From assembly GCA_037178855.1 (NCBI GenBank), contig JASJZC010000004.1, forward strand, positions 7,378,001 through 7,442,000: DNA of 64,000 bases. Direction: 5' to 3'. The notes beneath the pieces are model-generated. The model saw only the letters and a program-made list of their open reading frames with translations, was not told the origin of the DNA and did no database searches. Source of the stretch: Oscheius sp. JU75 (Eukaryota; Nematoda; Chromadorea; Rhabditida; Rhabditidae). Of this stretch, positions 24,786 through 35,200 are shown piece after piece (the stretch's first letter is position 1; every line of letters begins with the position of its first letter). The position numbers and the translations under genes were made by a program.

Positions 24786-25857
24786 ATGTCCGCTCAACGC
24801 ACCTATTATCTCGTCCCGACGAGGGTACAGCCAAGAGTCATGCCCATCCAGAGGGTACAGGGAGCTCCAGTGCCAGTCCAGACATATCAACAGACTAGAC
24901 CAGTTCAGACAAGACATGTCCAGCCTACACAGTGTCTGAAGGTGAGAAAAGACAGACAGTGACAGAGACAGTAACAGTATCAGTGACAGTGACAGTATCT
25001 AAAGTTAAATTTTCAGCGTCCAGCGTCATCTGTCTCGGTCGAGGAAGAGGAGGATGACCCGCTTGAGAGCCTGCTCAATGGAGGATCAGGACAAGGACCT
25101 CCGAGAAAGAGGGAGAGACTGAACCACCTCACAGCCGAACAGAAGCTCGACCGAAGGAAGCTGAAGAATCGGGTAGCTGCTCAAACAGCTAGGGACCGGA
25201 AGAAGGCCCGATCACAGCGACTCGAAGAAGTTGTGAGACAGCTGATGGACGAGAACTCGCGTCTTCGTGAGGAGAACAGTCGTTTGAGGATCATTGAGCA
25301 ACAGAAGATGTTGGAGCCGGCCGTTGAATCTGCCGCATTCATTAGTGGACCCCTGCCGAGGGTGCAGGCCGCCTCCATCCTTCTGGCGCTCATCAGCCTC
25401 CTCAACTTGACCTCATCCCCCAAGAAGAACTCAACCGACTCTTCCAGGACCTCAAGGTAAGAGAGGCAGAGAGACAGGTACAGAGTGAAACAGAGAGACA
25501 GAGCCTTCACCAACCTAATCACCCCTTTTTCAGGACGACTTCGATCTCGACCAGCTCGCCAGTGAACTTCCGTTCGACGAGAGTCCAGAAGCCGAAGAAG
25601 ATCTCTCTCTACAGGCAACCCCTTTCCCTCCGACGCAAATGGGAAGTACCCTAAGCCCTTCCCAGGTTCCAGCCAGCCCGACCTCCTCCTATTCCTCGCG
25701 ACCCAGTCCCATCCCCATGGATGACTGGACCGACATCAAAGACGAGGACCCCCTCCTGTCATCCGGTCACTGTTTTGATATTGACCACGAGGAGAGTGTC
25801 TGGACTGAGGGCAGCTTCCCCAATAACTATCTAGAGGAATTCTACAGTCCTTTTTAA
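24786..25857 (+). CDS. xbp-1: UPR transcription factor XBP-1 (bZIP)
   Basis: The bZIP factor activated by IRE1-dependent cytoplasmic mRNA splicing during ER stress. Conventional exons are 24786-24941, 25017-25456 and 25534-25857. The bZIP lies in exon 2: basic region RRKLKNRVAAQTARDRKKAR followed by a leucine zipper (RLEEVVRQLMDENSRLREEN). Two CUGCCG(C/A) loops at 25330-25336 and 25353-25359 flank a 23-nt segment. With it retained, the frame encodes a hydrophobic region (VQAASILLALISLLNL, as in XBP1u) and then stops near the start of exon 3's second third. With it removed, the frame runs on through exon 3 to 25857, giving 298 residues with an acidic C-terminal activation domain rich in Ser/Pro (SSYSSRPSPIPMDDWTDIKDEDP). 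The start follows TTTGCAG by 6 nt. Confidence 0.95.
25333..25355 (+). other. IRE1-type unconventional intron (23 nt)
   Basis: Each end lies after the third base of a 7-nt loop fitting CNG|CNGN (CTG|CCGC and CTG|CCGA). The loops are closed by short stems (TGAAT/ATTCA and ACCC/GGGT). Removing 23 nt shifts to the frame that is open to the end of exon 3. A 23-nt intron is also the length known for C. elegans and Drosophila xbp-1. Confidence 0.92.
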
Positions 25858-26431
25858 AATGATGCCTCTGTGAGATAGTGAATAGTTTCCCGATATGTAT
25901 GGGTTTTCTGTATTTATTCTCCTCCCTCTGTACAGTATCTGATACTTTCTGACTATCTAATGAAGATGGAATGGTTCTCTCTATTCTCTTGACTATCAGA
26001 CTATTGGAGCAGAACCAGAGACAGTAGGTAGAAAATGTCGACATCCCTGTTTTCTGTCTACCAAAGAACAAAGAACAATGAAAAGAAAACTTTATAGTCG
26101 AGCATGTTTGTGGTTCTTCAGTAGGTGTGCTCTTCGCTCCTACTGATGCTCCTTCTGGAAGACGACGCGAAGACGCAGCTCGCCCTGAGCCTGTTTTCAG
26201 CCAATTGTAGACCAGCAGTCAAGAGTCAATACAGTCAGTCGAGATTACAGTGTTCAGTCCAAGGCTCCCAGTTCTGAATAGAAAGTAGTCATAAGCCCAT
26301 AGTTGCTTCAATTGCCTAAGTTTTCAAGAAAACAAAGTTTCTGCCTCTAATTGCCCAACTACAAACTCTTTGAAACAAAAATCCCGCAACAGGCTACACC
26401 CATAAGAGTCACAATCAATAAAGGAGCAGAA

Positions 26432-26779
26432 GATGTCGTCGCGGAAGGTGCAGTTGATGGTAAAGCCAGCCGAGAAGATGGTCGTTGCGAGAGAAGCTGC
26501 TCGAGGCGTCGAGATCAAGACACAGCTAAAGACCACGAACAAGAGCGACATGAAGCAGGCGTTTAAGGTCAAATGCACGAGGAATACCCTGTTCAAGATC
26601 CGTCCGGTTACCGGCATCATCGACTACAACCAGACAGCCACTCAGTTACAAAGGTAATGGAGGGCAGATCGAGGAGGAGAAGCTCTACTTCGGTATCTAC
26701 CACATCCCGGCTCCTGAGGGCGCCTGGGCCGAACACTACAGTTCAAGTAGAGAGTTCCGGGTATGGAAAGAATTTTTGT
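26432..26779 (+). pseudogene. MSP-domain protein gene with a frameshift
   Basis: An MSP-domain (major sperm protein/SSP type) reading frame starts at ATG 26432. It has a domain-typical N-terminal half, with AFKVKCTRNTLFKIRPVTGI and IDYNQTATQ readable. The frame then meets a stop (TAA at 26655-26657). Shifting by one base at about 26644 restores the second half (YKGNGGQIEEEKLYFGIYHI and PAPEGAWAEHY), which is exactly the expected continuation. No splice sites explain the shift, because the interval would be about 14 nt. It is either a recently disabled gene or a one-base sequence error. MSP-only proteins are a nematode hallmark and act in the sperm cytoskeleton or as small signalling/regulatory proteins. 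After the shift the frame closes at TGA 26777-26779. Confidence 0.7.
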
Positions 26780-26835
26780 GATACTCACAAAATCTGAGAA
26801 AATTCCCACAAGCTTCAGCCGTGCAACAACCGTCA

Positions 26836-26859
26836 TATATATATATATATATATATATA
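26836..26859. repeat. (AT)n microsatellite
   Basis: A simple TA/AT dinucleotide run of about 24 bp (TCATATATAT..) between the MSP-domain gene and the next gene. Confidence 0.85.
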
Positions 26860-27008
26860 CGACCGTTGCGTGGCAACACTTCACAAATCGCAGGAGCCTG
26901 ATATCTTGTATCGCAGAGTCAATTATCGCTATTTCATAAACGAATTGTTCTCGGCACTTTCCACTGCACCATAGGCAGAAGTCTTCTTCCGCTCTCATCG
27001 GTACCAAG

Positions 27009-29355
27009 ATGTCAAATAGGACTAATTCCGCTGGCGGCTCTGCAGCAGGAGGTGGACCTCTGACAATCCTTCAAAACTTTTGCTTTTGCAAGACCTCAAG
27101 CACTGTTTCTCCGCTGAGGGACGATGCAGCCGTAGATCCCTCCGTCGACAAGGATGATAACGGGCAAGGACTTTCCATCGCTGTAACTGCAATTACCGTG
27201 ATCCAACAACCAACTCCTCCAAGTGGTCAAGGTTTCTGTTTGAATATAACATTTACTTTTAGCCAACTTAGGCAGAAGTAGACATGAGACACTCATCAAC
27301 GCTGACAAAGCTCAGCTGAAACAGGAGCTTGGAGACCATCTGACATATCCTAACGGTGTTGAATCATTAACTGTGAGTTGCGTTTACTACTCTGGTATAC
27401 AGAGTTTAAGCTAGATGGTATGAACATTGCCGCGAAGTTTCTGAGTGAAACTTCATCGCCATTTATAAATGTGGTCGAAACAAACATTCCGGTAGGTGTA
27501 GCCAAAAGCCAAAGAAACCCTTCTTGCATTCAGTTCTTCGATGGCCTGCTCAAGTGGTTCTACTCCCCGAACAAAAAGGTAAGAACAGTGTTTCCTTGCA
27601 CATGTATTGAAATTTTCAGCGTCGCACTCTCCAATCGACTGAGACGTTTTCCATCGGCCCACCAAAAGAGGCCTTGAAGCGGAACGTAAGTTTGAAATGT
27701 AAAGGTGGCTTCAATCTCTACTATCTAAAGCACGTTTGTTAGCTTGTTAGCTTGTCCGCGGCTACGAACAAAAATGGCGGGTCAAGAATTGTGTGGATGG
27801 CAAGCCGGTTGTGAACGCCAAGCAGTACGGGGATGTCGCTTAGTTTGTATTAGGACGACCAGGAAGCTAATTGAAGACCAAACGACTGAAGAGGCTGCTG
27901 GCATCTTTTTAAGGAGGTTCAAGACAACGTAGTGCTTTCAGTCAGAACTAACATCCTTCATCCTGCCACAATCCATATCTTCCTCTCCCTCTCACTGTAT
28001 CTCATGCTATCCGGCTAGACTTTACCCTGTTTCATTGTCACTGTCACGATTAAGAAGTAGTCAGAGACAGAGCGGAGGTACCTTAGGTCATTAGGAAAAC
28101 GGAAGCATATGCGCTTTTTTTCAGCTTCTTCTTGTATACTGGAACTGCGAGGATTTCGGAGCGAAAAAATCAAATGGAGGATGGAAAAGAGCAGTGCTGT
28201 ACCTACTGATTTTCGTCTTCGAGGTCGCCATCATTTTCAACTTGGAGACCAGAGGATGCGATTGGAAAGGACCTCTGTTCAAGGGTATCTTGGACGACTT
28301 TGAGTATCTGTGAGTTGATTTTCTACTTGCATGGCAGTATAAAATTTTAGATTGCTCCCGTCCGACGAAAGGGACCACCGCGGCATTAACAAACTTCGTG
28401 GCATCACCATGCTGTGCAGAAAAGACGTAGTGAGCAGTCTCTCCAATCCCGATGGCAAAGTCGGCGGATGCATGCACTCTCCTGTAAACCCGGGAACCGA
28501 GTTTACAGGAGATACCGAATTTCTTTCGGTCGATGCGAAAGTGCAAGATAAAATCTACAGGATCATTGCATTCTATCATGCGAAGGCAAATCCGTCCTTT
28601 ACGTGCTTTGATGAACTGTTCGATTTCCTTAAGGAACATACCGAGGAAGCCGGGGATGTGGATTCGCATGCTATTCTAGGAGACATGAATATAGATTTGG
28701 ACAGGAATGTTCCGAATTGGAACACGACGATTACGTTCAGAGAGCAACTGCAGGAAAAAAATTGGCCGCAGGTTCTGCCGAGAACTTGGTATTCTAACGA
28801 GACTAATAGAATGTCTGCAGTGGCACAGACACAGCCGGACCTGATTCTATCACGACGTGGCAGCGGCAGGCAGCTCTTCCACAAGCCAATCCACCCCTAC
28901 AGTTTGTTGACGGGCTTCCTGAACCCTGCCATCATGACACGTCTGCAAATGAACGAAGAGAATTATGGGAAGCATTGTGCCACCATTCACAGCATTCTCC
29001 ACGATAATAATCTGGATACGCATAGGGGACCTGCATACGCTCACTTCATCACTTTCTGTGAATTTGGAAGTGACGGACAGCCGTACCCTTTCAGTCACGT
29101 GTTCAAAAAAACGGAGGAAAATCCACGTGATGGAGGGATACCCGCTCAAGAAAGTCCTTCTCTTATCTGCTCTGCAGAACCTGACCAGTTGGAGCCTCAA
29201 GGCCCATGTGGAAGACAATGCATTTTGCATGCAATGTTTCCCCACGTCGAGGTAAGTTGGACGGAATTTGTGGTTTTCAATCAATGTTTTAGCACGACGA
29301 CAGAAGGATAGTCGCTCCGAACCCTGAGCCTGGCCCTTCCGGTGCCCCTGAGTAA
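27009..29355 (+). CDS. Multi-exon gene with endonuclease/exonuclease/phosphatase-like domain
   Basis: I do not recognise the gene, but its 3' half resembles the EEP fold used by AP endonucleases, LINE endonucleases and related phosphatases. Exons supported by phase are 27009-27231, 27263-27372, 27411-27578, 27620-27685, one starting at 27751, then 28125-28309, 28351-29251 and 29293-29355. The link between the 27751 exon and 28125 is uncertain. EEP-like signposts in order are VYWNCEDFG (motif I Asn), FNLETRG (catalytic Glu position), GITMLCRK, FYHAKANP, HAILGDMNIDL (the GD-N motif) and TQPDLIL. The usual C-terminal Ser-Asp-His is not obvious. The region N-terminal to it (KQELGDHLTYPNG, FFDGLLKWFYSP) is unfamiliar. 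No reverse transcriptase follows, and the presence of ordinary short introns argues against a young retroelement. It could be a domesticated endonuclease. Confidence 0.5.
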
Positions 29356-29716
29356 CGAATGGCCCTTCTTAACCGCTATTTTCTCTCTTCCGCCGATTTA
29401 CCTTGTTCCCGTTGCCCCATTTCTCTTTCCTCGTTCAAATACCCTCGCTCACCTGGACGCCTATTTTTGGACTTATGCCTGCCAGTTACAGTTTTTTTTT
29501 GGTTTAGAGTTTTGCATATATTTATTCTTTGTTTTTCCTCGTATAAATGTTTTAGCGATAAATCTGTTTTAATATGTTCTCGCGTCTCTGTCTGCGTGTC
29601 TGTGTGTTTGAAGCTATTGTTACAATTACTGTGCGCACACTAACTTTTGGCTCATGGGGGTCTGTCAGTTTAGCAAAACGCGTCACCAATTAATATCAAT
29701 CGTTTCATCGTTTCAG
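29356..29716. other. T-rich spacer, no exon seen
   Basis: Spacer between the EEP-like gene stop and the kinase fragment. It is pyrimidine-rich on the plus strand and ends in the acceptor TTTCAG at 29711-29716. No kinase subdomains upstream of the APE motif are found here. Confidence 0.4.
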
Positions 29717-30677
29717 CTGCCCCGGAACAGCTAACCCAATCCAACTACTACTCCGCCGTGGACATTTATCCTGCCGGGATCGTACTCTACCGAGCCTACA
29801 ACATCTTCTCCACGTCGATGGAACGGCAGCAAAATATTGAGAAGCTGATGGTCGAGAGAAAGGTGACCGAGTATCTGGAGAAGAAGTGGCCATCATTTGT
29901 GGGTTTTAGCTTTTTTTCGACCTTCTAACATTGATTTTGTCCGTTTCGAACTCACAGTCTCGTTCTTTGTTCCCCAAACTCATCTTCCAAAATCACTTTC
30001 CACCCTTGCATGTCAAAATTTTGCTGATAGTCGGTTAACTGCAACTGTTATAGTCTATTTCCAACAAAGAGCGGCAGCGAGCTAATTGTTTAAAGGACGG
30101 CTGAAAAAGGTCCTGCGACGAAGATACAGTAACCCGGCTCAAGCAGGCGGACTTTTCGCAAGTTTAACGTATACCAGCCGGCTGCGCTGTAGATTTTTTT
30201 TTTTTTCAATTTCTGAGTCTGGAAGAGTCAAGTTCCACTTTCTAACTGTCAATGAATTAGCAACAGAATTCTGTTCAAGAACTGAATTCTAATCGAATTT
30301 CTTGACTTTGTCACGACGGCATAGATAGTACGGACCATACCGTATACACCACAGAATCCGAAGAAAACGGCAAATTCCAGGTACCCGTCATTCTCTCGAT
30401 GACCGAGGTCGATCCCTCGAAACGTCCGACAGCCGGTCAGCTACTGCAGCAATTCAAGGGAGACGAGAGTGCCTCGAATCTGGCCCTCCAGGAGATTATC
30501 AACTCGCTAAACGAGAAAGTAGTCACTCTGGAGAAGGCGCTGGCGAAGGCGACGACGGCTGATCCTTCCGGTGGCCCTGTCGCAGACTCTACTCAAGATC
30601 AGCCTGGACTATTCAGCTCTTCCCAAGTTGCTTTGAGTTCCGCTCAACATCAGCCGCCGTCTCCTCCCATGAAGTAG
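29717..30677 (+). pseudogene. C-terminal fragment of an HRI-like eIF2-alpha kinase
   Basis: Two exons (29717-29898 and 30381-30677) encode the end of a kinase of the eIF2-alpha family. Subdomain VIII APEQL and the subdomain IX-like VDIYPAGIVLYR are followed by FSTSMERQQNIEKLM, close to the FGTEMER/FSTQMER signature of HRI and PERK. Then come DPSKRPTAGQLLQQF and a C-terminal coiled coil (LQEIINSLNEKVVTLEKAL) as at the end of HRI. The conserved Ser and Leu of DIYSLG are Pro and Ala. The N-lobe, catalytic loop and DFG are nowhere in the 3.8 kb upstream, which instead holds the MSP-domain and EEP-like genes. It is therefore a truncated copy, or a gene whose 5' exons lie outside this order. I prefer a truncated or interrupted gene. 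Confidence 0.6.
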
Positions 30678-32274
30678 ATGCCATCGTAGCCGAGAAGATC
30701 TTCGAAAGGGTAGACTTGTGATCTGTACCTGTTATTTTATATTTTCACTGCATTTTTTTTCATAAACATGGCAGAACCATATGTATCACGGTCTGTTTAG
30801 TCTCGAACTCTTCTCAATTGGGATCATTATCAGACTCCTGAAATCTTCTCTATAGAGCTGAGAGTCAAGAGTGGGTCTATATCCTGTATGATCCACTGGC
30901 TACGGCTGTGCTTGACTATTTACAGCTCCCGTTGCTACTACTGCTTCTGAACTATACTATCCCTGTACTGGATTGTTTCCTACAGCTGAACTGTCAGAAC
31001 ATGGCTTTTACAGACCTATCCTCTTTTGACCTTTCGACTGTTTCGCGTCTGATCCTCTGGCTTCTGTGGGGTTTTATTATGACTACTGTCTCTCTGAGCG
31101 CTTGGCCCTCTGACTCTCTTACTTGACTCTTCCAGAGCCAGCATCCTATGAAGTTCAGAGAATAAGTCTGGACTCTCGACTGTTCCTTGTCTGATCCTCT
31201 GGCATCTTCAAGACATCTGCTTAACTCTCTCCTGTTACCGTGGCTACTACTGTCGCCAAAGTAACAATTTTATTTTTTATTATTAGTTTTTCCAAAAGAA
31301 ACTTTTCATCAAACAGCAACTTCCCTTTCGTTCACCCCACCCTTCCTCTCATTTTAAAGCATGGTTCATAGGTCATTGCTTGGTTGATACTTCGTCACTG
31401 TCTCACGTAGAAAGGGTGGAGCACTGCTCTGAAGGATAAATGTTTAACGACCTCTACCTCTGTTCTGGAAGAAGGCCACTTTCACATATGTCGCTTAATA
31501 CATAGTGCACCGACTACGGCAGGAGGTAGTTTTTCTGCAGCTCTCAGTGGTGTGATAGGAGCATAGCTCTCAGAGTTTGTTACTAGACGTCCCGGCAAGT
31601 AGGCAGAGCCTTGAGTGTTATAAACTCAGTTATTCCTATAAGACAATACCTATTATCCTCTGCTATCTCCCTTTTCTTTATCTTACATTGATATGAATAG
31701 TGTTTGTATTCGTGCAATTTCTATCGAGAGGAGCGATCTCAAACAGCTCATTCTACTCTCTTTCTACCCAATTTCCTTCTCCCAATCGAACTCCTTACTT
31801 TATGACAATATCAACCGTCATTTGTCCTTGTCAATCAGCACATCTTGTCATTCTGTCACCCTGTCCAATCTGTTATTCTGCTCTTCTTCCCCGTCAAAAT
31901 GCTACAAAAGCCGTGACTTTTATCTTTGCTGGATAGAAAAAGGATAAAGAGAGGGGACTATGCACAAAGCAGAGAAAGGAAGAGGAGCAGCCTGTCTCTC
32001 GTCTCTATGGGACTTGAGCGCGGGAAGAATAAATACGAACTCTCTCTTAAATTTGAGAGAAGAGGGAGAACGAGGACAGGTGTGCCGAACCCAATAGATA
32101 TATTAGTAAGTCAGTCGATGACCTATGTGCATATAGGGAGGAGAGGGAACTAGTTTGGTATATATGTATGAACAGGAGCACAACCATAACGTTTTTTTTT
32201 TTGGAGGGAAAAATAAGAAGAAAAGGAGGGAAGAAAGCGGGATGGCAGTGAGCTCTTTCGTCTTGTCCTCTCTC
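30678..32274. other. Intergenic region with weak duplicated blocks
   Basis: No exon is supported. Two related blocks, near 31030-31070 and 31170-31210, share TCGACTGTT and GTCTGATCCTCTGGC, suggesting an old ~140-bp duplication. The right part (31.69-31.95 kb) is pyrimidine-rich, and 32.0-32.2 kb is purine-rich. Confidence 0.4.
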
Positions 32275-35200
32275 CTATCGGCATTCCCAGACCTTGCAGG
32301 TGTGATCGACACAGCCGGTAATTACGTAGGGTCGAGTTGGATGGAAGTCTGGAAAAGTGGAGGTTTTGTAAAGCATTTTAAATCCAACTTCCTGGTAATC
32401 CCTCTTCCCAATCATACAATCAGTCAGTGTTCTGTTCCACGCTTTCTCACAGCGTTTTCTCCTTTGAATCAATAGCATTTCGAGGCATGATTCCAACAAA
32501 TTTTTGTAAGCCCTACGCATGAAGTAGAGTCGCAGTTTTGGCAAGACGTTAAGGTCAAGGCAGTTTTTCACAGCAAATACAGGTACTACGTTCCCCACAG
32601 AAACAGTCATCATTTTACTGGACTATTAAGCCACTTTTAGACAACGACGTAGTGATTTCAAGAGTGCGAAGTTTAAGATTTGGAACACCAACATATTACA
32701 GCGTTTTTGTGGCTTGATTTCGACATGAAACTAAGAAAAATGCCTCACCGACGGAAGTGATGAAATGCGAATGTGCTTCGATCATTTTGAACTGTCTCCT
32801 CTGAGCCATCTCCCAGATTCGTAGGGTCTTGTCGTCGGCCACCGAGATGAGATACTTTCCCCGCGGGTGGAATCTTAGCCCGCGAACCCAGTTGTCGTGA
32901 CCGTGGAGGCTGAAGAGAGATTGCCCCGTCATTGCATCCCAAATCTAAAAGTTTTACATGAAACAATAGCTCAAAATGGGTCTGCCTTGATGGATTTGTC
33001 TCTTGAGCCACTGACGACAAAGTAGTTGTGCCCGACGGCGCCAAGATCTCCATTCGATTTGGGCTCTCCCTGTCGGATATGAGCCACAGCCGTCTCAGGA
33101 GCCCATTCCACACACTCGACGACGTTCTCGTGCTCGCGCATCTGCGTCTTGGCGGCTTTAGCATGCACATCCCAGATTATGACGCTCTGGAGATGGAATA
33201 TAGAAGGTTTTTGGTATGTTTTGATGTCAGTTTTTGTGAGTTTGAAGCTAAAATTGGACAGATAACATGTCAACCACGTCTAGAAGGATATACAAAGGTT
33301 TGGCAGCCGTTTTGTTACCCTCAACCTGACAAGTTGCCATGGACTGTTTGACGGGCTGTGTCAGAATACAAATTTGGACCGGATGATATGGGCAGAGAAT
33401 GCCCATAAGAAACATGTTGACAGGCTAAAAGATGGGAGGGGTCGACCGACTAGTAATTTAGCACAAATAACAGAGTTACTATAACCACAGTAACAGCTTG
33501 AGCCTATCAACAATTGGTTCAATTGAGCGAGACATGATAAGAGACTGAGATTGACATGGTCAAATTGAAAATTTAGACAGATGAACCGGATTCTTTGACC
33601 TAGAAGATAGGATAGATTGGCATGTAAAGACGCTGGAACAGGTCACATAGACAGAAAAGAGCGGATAAACATATTAGAGAGGAATTGAAAGGACGAGAAG
33701 TTGGACAACTTGACAGAACAACTATCAAACAAATAGGCTGACATGCGCCATGGGTTTGTGCTGCATAGAATGACAAATTGACATGGTTTCCAGCTGGACA
33801 TATTGACAAAGGTAGGTCGCTATTGAGATAATATAAGCACTTGGGTAGATTGGCATAAATAGTGGACAACTGATCTCAGCCACGATGTGGATCAGCAGAG
33901 AGAGCGATCGCTCTGTTTATGGAAAATCAATAGGGGGACACTTATGTACAGCCCAAAAAATGTTCGAAAGACTCAAAGGGTCGCCAAAACGCCACAAAAA
34001 CATAAAGATGACTCCTTTAAGTGAGAAAAGGGGTCGCACAAAAGTTTTTGACGGCAGGGATCCAGTTGACTGCATGGATAGCTTGACAGGTTGAGACTGC
34101 CAAAAGAACAATTTAAGAAAATTACCTGATCAATTCCACAGGACGCGAAGAACAGGCCATCGGGGTGTACTCGTAGCTGGCGGACCCAGTCGCTATGGCC
34201 TCGGAAGGTGAACATGCAGAATCCGTTCGCCACCTCCCACATTTTGATAGTGTGATCTCGGCTCGCCGACAGGATGCAGTCCCCAGTGGGTAGGAAGGCC
34301 ACCGAGGAGATGTTGTGCTCGTGTCCCTTCATCGTTTTCAAGCACTCAAAATTGCCGCCCATCTCCCACAGTTTCACGGACATGTCGGCAGAGCACGACA
34401 CTGAATTTTACATTTTAAAAACCTCAAAAAAGAAATGACAAACCGAGCAATTTTCCAGACTGGTCAAATGCAAGATCCTGGACGCTGTCCGTGTGGCCTT
34501 TTAGTGTCCTCTCGTGCTCGCCGGACTCGAAATCCCAAATCTTGATCGTCCCGTCCTCACTGCAGCTCGCGAACACGGACCAGACGGGATGGAAGACGAC
34601 TCGCGAGACGGGTGCTCTGTGTCCCGTGATGGCGAATCGCTCCGGCGGTCTCGGGATCCATTCTCCTGGCTGTCTTTTGTCTCTGAAATACAGGGTGAAT
34701 TAGTGGAAGTTGAGGAAGTTTCTGACAACTTGTTTTACATTTCAAGAGCCGAAACTGACAAGACAGACATGAGCTGTCAAGAGGCCAGGTTGACATGTTA
34801 GAAAATAGACCGGCCGGCTAGACAGATCTTGACGGAATAGCTGCTTCAGGAGGACAGAAACAAATTTGGGACAACTGGGTTCGCGGGCTAAGATTCCACC
34901 CGCGGGGAAAGTATCTCAATGGCTTTTTTGATTAATAGGGACAGTATAAGAGTTCGGATAGACTGACAGAAATGAAAGCTGGACAGATCATTCGAAAATG
35001 GCATGAACCCCAAAATATTGGCATGTAACAAGGACAGCGTGCCAGCGACAGAACAGGAGAAGATGTGTTGAAATTTACAGAAATCAGGGAGGAATTGGCT
35101 AACAGAGACAATCCAAAACGCTCTCAGGAACACGAGAAGTGGAAGTGATAGACAGAGTCAGTAAACGAATGTGTCAACTTTGATTGGAAGCATGTCAACA

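Noticed and set aside
28351-29251. A complete LINE retrotransposon
   Set aside because: There is no reverse transcriptase, poly(A) tail or target-site duplication near the endonuclease-like domain, and the region has spliceosomal introns.
30399-30677. A separate short gene starting at MTEVDPSKRP
   Set aside because: The segment is the continuation of the kinase C-lobe from 29717 in the same phase, with a good acceptor at 30380.
32155-32475. A plus-strand open frame of ~106 codons
   Set aside because: It overlaps the last lis-1 exon on the other strand and shows no family resemblance or splice context.
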